A DNA stretch of 34,706 bases from Planctomycetota bacterium (GTDB lineage: Bacteria; Planctomycetota; Phycisphaerae; SM23-33): the NCBI GenBank assembly GCA_016235825.1, contig JACRIL010000173.1, forward strand, positions 1 to 34,706, read 5' to 3'. The position numbers and the translations under genes are program-made. Under the pieces are notes generated by a model, which was not told the origin of the DNA, did no database searches, and worked only from the letters and a program-made list of their open reading frames with translations. Shown here piece by piece: positions 33,584 through 34,706 of the stretch (position 1 is its first letter; each line of letters opens with the position of its first letter).

Positions 33584-34348
33584 ATGAGCAGAACAAGAGG
33601 CCGGCTGTTCGGGCGTGTCGTGGCGGCATCAGCCGCGATGGCGGCATTGGCGTGGATTGGCGTCGCATGGGGGGCTGGCGGTCCAGGCGGGGGCCCCGGT
33701 GGAGGTCCCGGCGGCAGACCTGGCGGCGCAGCCGGGCCGCTGACAGGAAAACCGGCGCCGGACTTCGAGCTGCCCCTGCTGAAGGAAGAAACCAACGTCA
33801 AGGGCGAGAAGGTCAACCGCATAACCGACGAGAAGATCAAGCTGTCGAGCTTCAAAGGCAAGAAGACCGTCGTGCTGTTCATGTCGAGCTATACCTGACC
33901 GCCTTTCCGCGCCTCGGCCCCGCAGGTCGAGGCCTTGTACGAGGCGTACAAGGGCAATGAGAACGTGGTGTTCTATCTGGTCTATGTCCGAGAGATACAT
34001 CCGGTCGCCAAGTCCGCGCTCGCACCCGGCGAGAAACCCAAGGACCCCAAGGACGTCGCGCAGGCAAAGAACCTGGATGAAAGAATCCTGACCGCGTCGG
34101 CCTGCATGGAGGGGCTTAAGCTGACCCTGCCCGTGCTGATCGACACCATGGAAGGCACTGCGGACAAGGCCTACAGCGGCGTTCCGTCGACCACCGCCGT
34201 TATTAACACCGAGGGCAACGTGGTGTTCCACTCCATCGGCCCGGGCGGCTCACAGCCGAAAAAGGCCGAGGAGGCCCTGAAAAAACTCGGATTGGAGCCG
34301 GCGCCCGCCAAAAAGCCCGCATCGCAGCCGGCGTCAAAACCGTCTTAG
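33584..34348 (+). CDS. exported deiodinase-like redoxin, predicted selenoprotein
   Basis: The gene reads through one in-frame TGA (33896-33898) to TAG at 34346-34348, giving 254 residues with Sec105. Residues 1-30 are a signal peptide, then a Gly/Pro-rich linker (31-55). The thioredoxin fold starts at GKPAPDFELP and continues LSSFKGKKTVVLFMSSYT-U-PPFR, then VEALYEAYKGNENVVFYLVYVREIHP and a C-terminal PSTTAVINTEGNVVF. The T-U-P-P-F motif with the downstream VYxxExH block is the active site of iodothyronine deiodinase-like proteins, in which U or Cys is the redox residue. The only cysteine is Cys174. A hairpin follows the TGA (see SECIS feature). Both segments keep the same frame with full protein-like sequence. 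Function is probably thiol or peroxide chemistry in the periplasm. The alternative is a Cys-to-stop mutation or sequencing error. Confidence 0.88.
33911..33933 (+). promoter_or_regulatory. candidate bacterial SECIS hairpin
   Basis: GCCTCG (33911-33916) pairs with CGAGGC (33928-33933), extendable by one G-U pair, around an 11-base apical loop that begins with G. The loop starts 18 bases after the TGA, within the range reported for bacterial SECIS elements read by SelB. It lies inside the coding frame, as bacterial SECIS elements do. Confidence 0.6.
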
Positions 34349-34507
34349 CAGCCCGTTGAAAAAGGCGATGTTTGTAGCGTGGCCATCTTGGCCGCGTGTG
34401 CCGCAGGCGTCTCGCCTGCGGAAAACCAAGGAAAATGACAAAATGCGAGGGCAGGATGCCCTCGCCACACGCGGGCGAGACGCCCACGCTACATTTTCAA
34501 CGGGCTG
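34349..34507 (-). mobile_element. MITE-like palindromic element, copy 2
   Basis: This 159 bp element has the same perfect 14 bp ends (CAGCCCGTTGAAAA at 34349-34362, complement at 34494-34507) and TTAG on each side (34345-34348 and 34508-34511). In inverted orientation it matches 143-278 throughout, with an additional 24 bp block between two GGGC tetramers and one T fewer. The left TTAG contains the selenoprotein gene's TAG stop. It has no ORF of its own. Confidence 0.75.
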
Positions 34508-34579
34508 TTAGGACTACAACGCTACAAGGACCATTTTTACCAACTTGATGGTCAACTCCAATTGCTTTATTGCGCCCTT

Positions 34580-34705
34580 CTATGAGTAAAGGTCGCCTGT
34601 CAAGTCAATAATGTATCCGTCAGGGTTCCAACACCGAAGCGGTTCATCCTTCTATTGCGGCTCATGCAGGCCCGATTATGGTTTTGGAGGCAGCGGCGGC
34701 ATATT
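34580..34705 (-). pseudogene. possible decayed 3' end of a gene
   Basis: Read from the right edge, one minus-strand frame gives NMPPLPPKP, stop, SGLHEPQ, stop, then KDEPLRCWNPDGYIIDLTGD and LYS before a final stop at 34580-34582. The last block reads like real protein, and both internal stops (TAA, TAG) could derive from CAA and CAG by one C-to-T change. Alternatively a gene simply ends at the first stop (34677-34679) and the rest is chance. The family is not recognised. Confidence 0.25.
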
Positions 34706-34706
34706 C

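Noticed and set aside
33896..33898. TGA as an ordinary stop giving a 104-residue protein
   Set aside because: The frame continues with typical family sequence for 149 residues, and the stop is exactly at the Sec/Cys site.

Overview
The window is GC-rich, densely coded on both strands, and looks like chromosome from a free-living, probably anaerobic member of the Planctomycetota. This is inference from gene types: a Hanks-type kinase fused to kinesin-light-chain-like TPRs with DWG in place of DFG, exported HEAT-repeat proteins, a deiodinase-like redoxin, several radical SAM enzymes including an anaerobic sulfatase maturase, and intergenic spaces full of short nested hairpin repeats. No rRNA, tRNA or CRISPR array was seen.

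Layout. Positions 1-573 hold the tail of an unidentified gene and a 136 bp MITE-like element. Positions 574-5004 carry a small AT-rich DUF7336-like gene, UDP-glucose dehydrogenase, a glutamine-dependent asparagine synthase, a cysteine-rich DUF6485-like protein and an EstA-type esterase. A 770 bp repeat-bearing gap precedes polA (5774-8752). Next come an ABC-2 type permease, a divergent RNase HII-like nuclease, a HAMP-SpoIIE phosphatase, dnaA with a perfect DnaA box upstream, a GNAT acetyltransferase, an exported protein, a B12-binding-domain radical SAM protein and a GGDEF diguanylate cyclase. Two plus-strand genes follow: an exported protein and a uroporphyrinogen-decarboxylase-fold protein.

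The most striking locus is 22196-24025 on the minus strand: a promoter, an intact cobalamin riboswitch, an intrinsic terminator, a 43-residue peptide gene, and two bases later a radical SAM/SPASM gene. This is the layout of a cobalamin-controlled ribosomally made, post-translationally modified peptide, and agrees with what I remember as the predicted CbpA/CbpB pair. Its promoter overlaps that of a divergent 1070-residue Ser/Thr kinase. An anSME-type radical SAM enzyme with a SEC-C tail follows the kinase.

Positions 28611-33308 (minus) encode an exported CocE/NonD-type hydrolase and two tandem paralogous exported HEAT proteins, one with a SPOR-like C-terminus. At 33584-34348 an exported thioredoxin-fold protein is interrupted by one in-frame TGA exactly at the redox position (T-TGA-P-P-F), with a hairpin just downstream: a likely deiodinase-like selenoprotein. 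Its stop codon lies in the TTAG target site of a second, inverted copy of the MITE found at the left edge. The last 200 bases hold what may be a decayed gene remnant.
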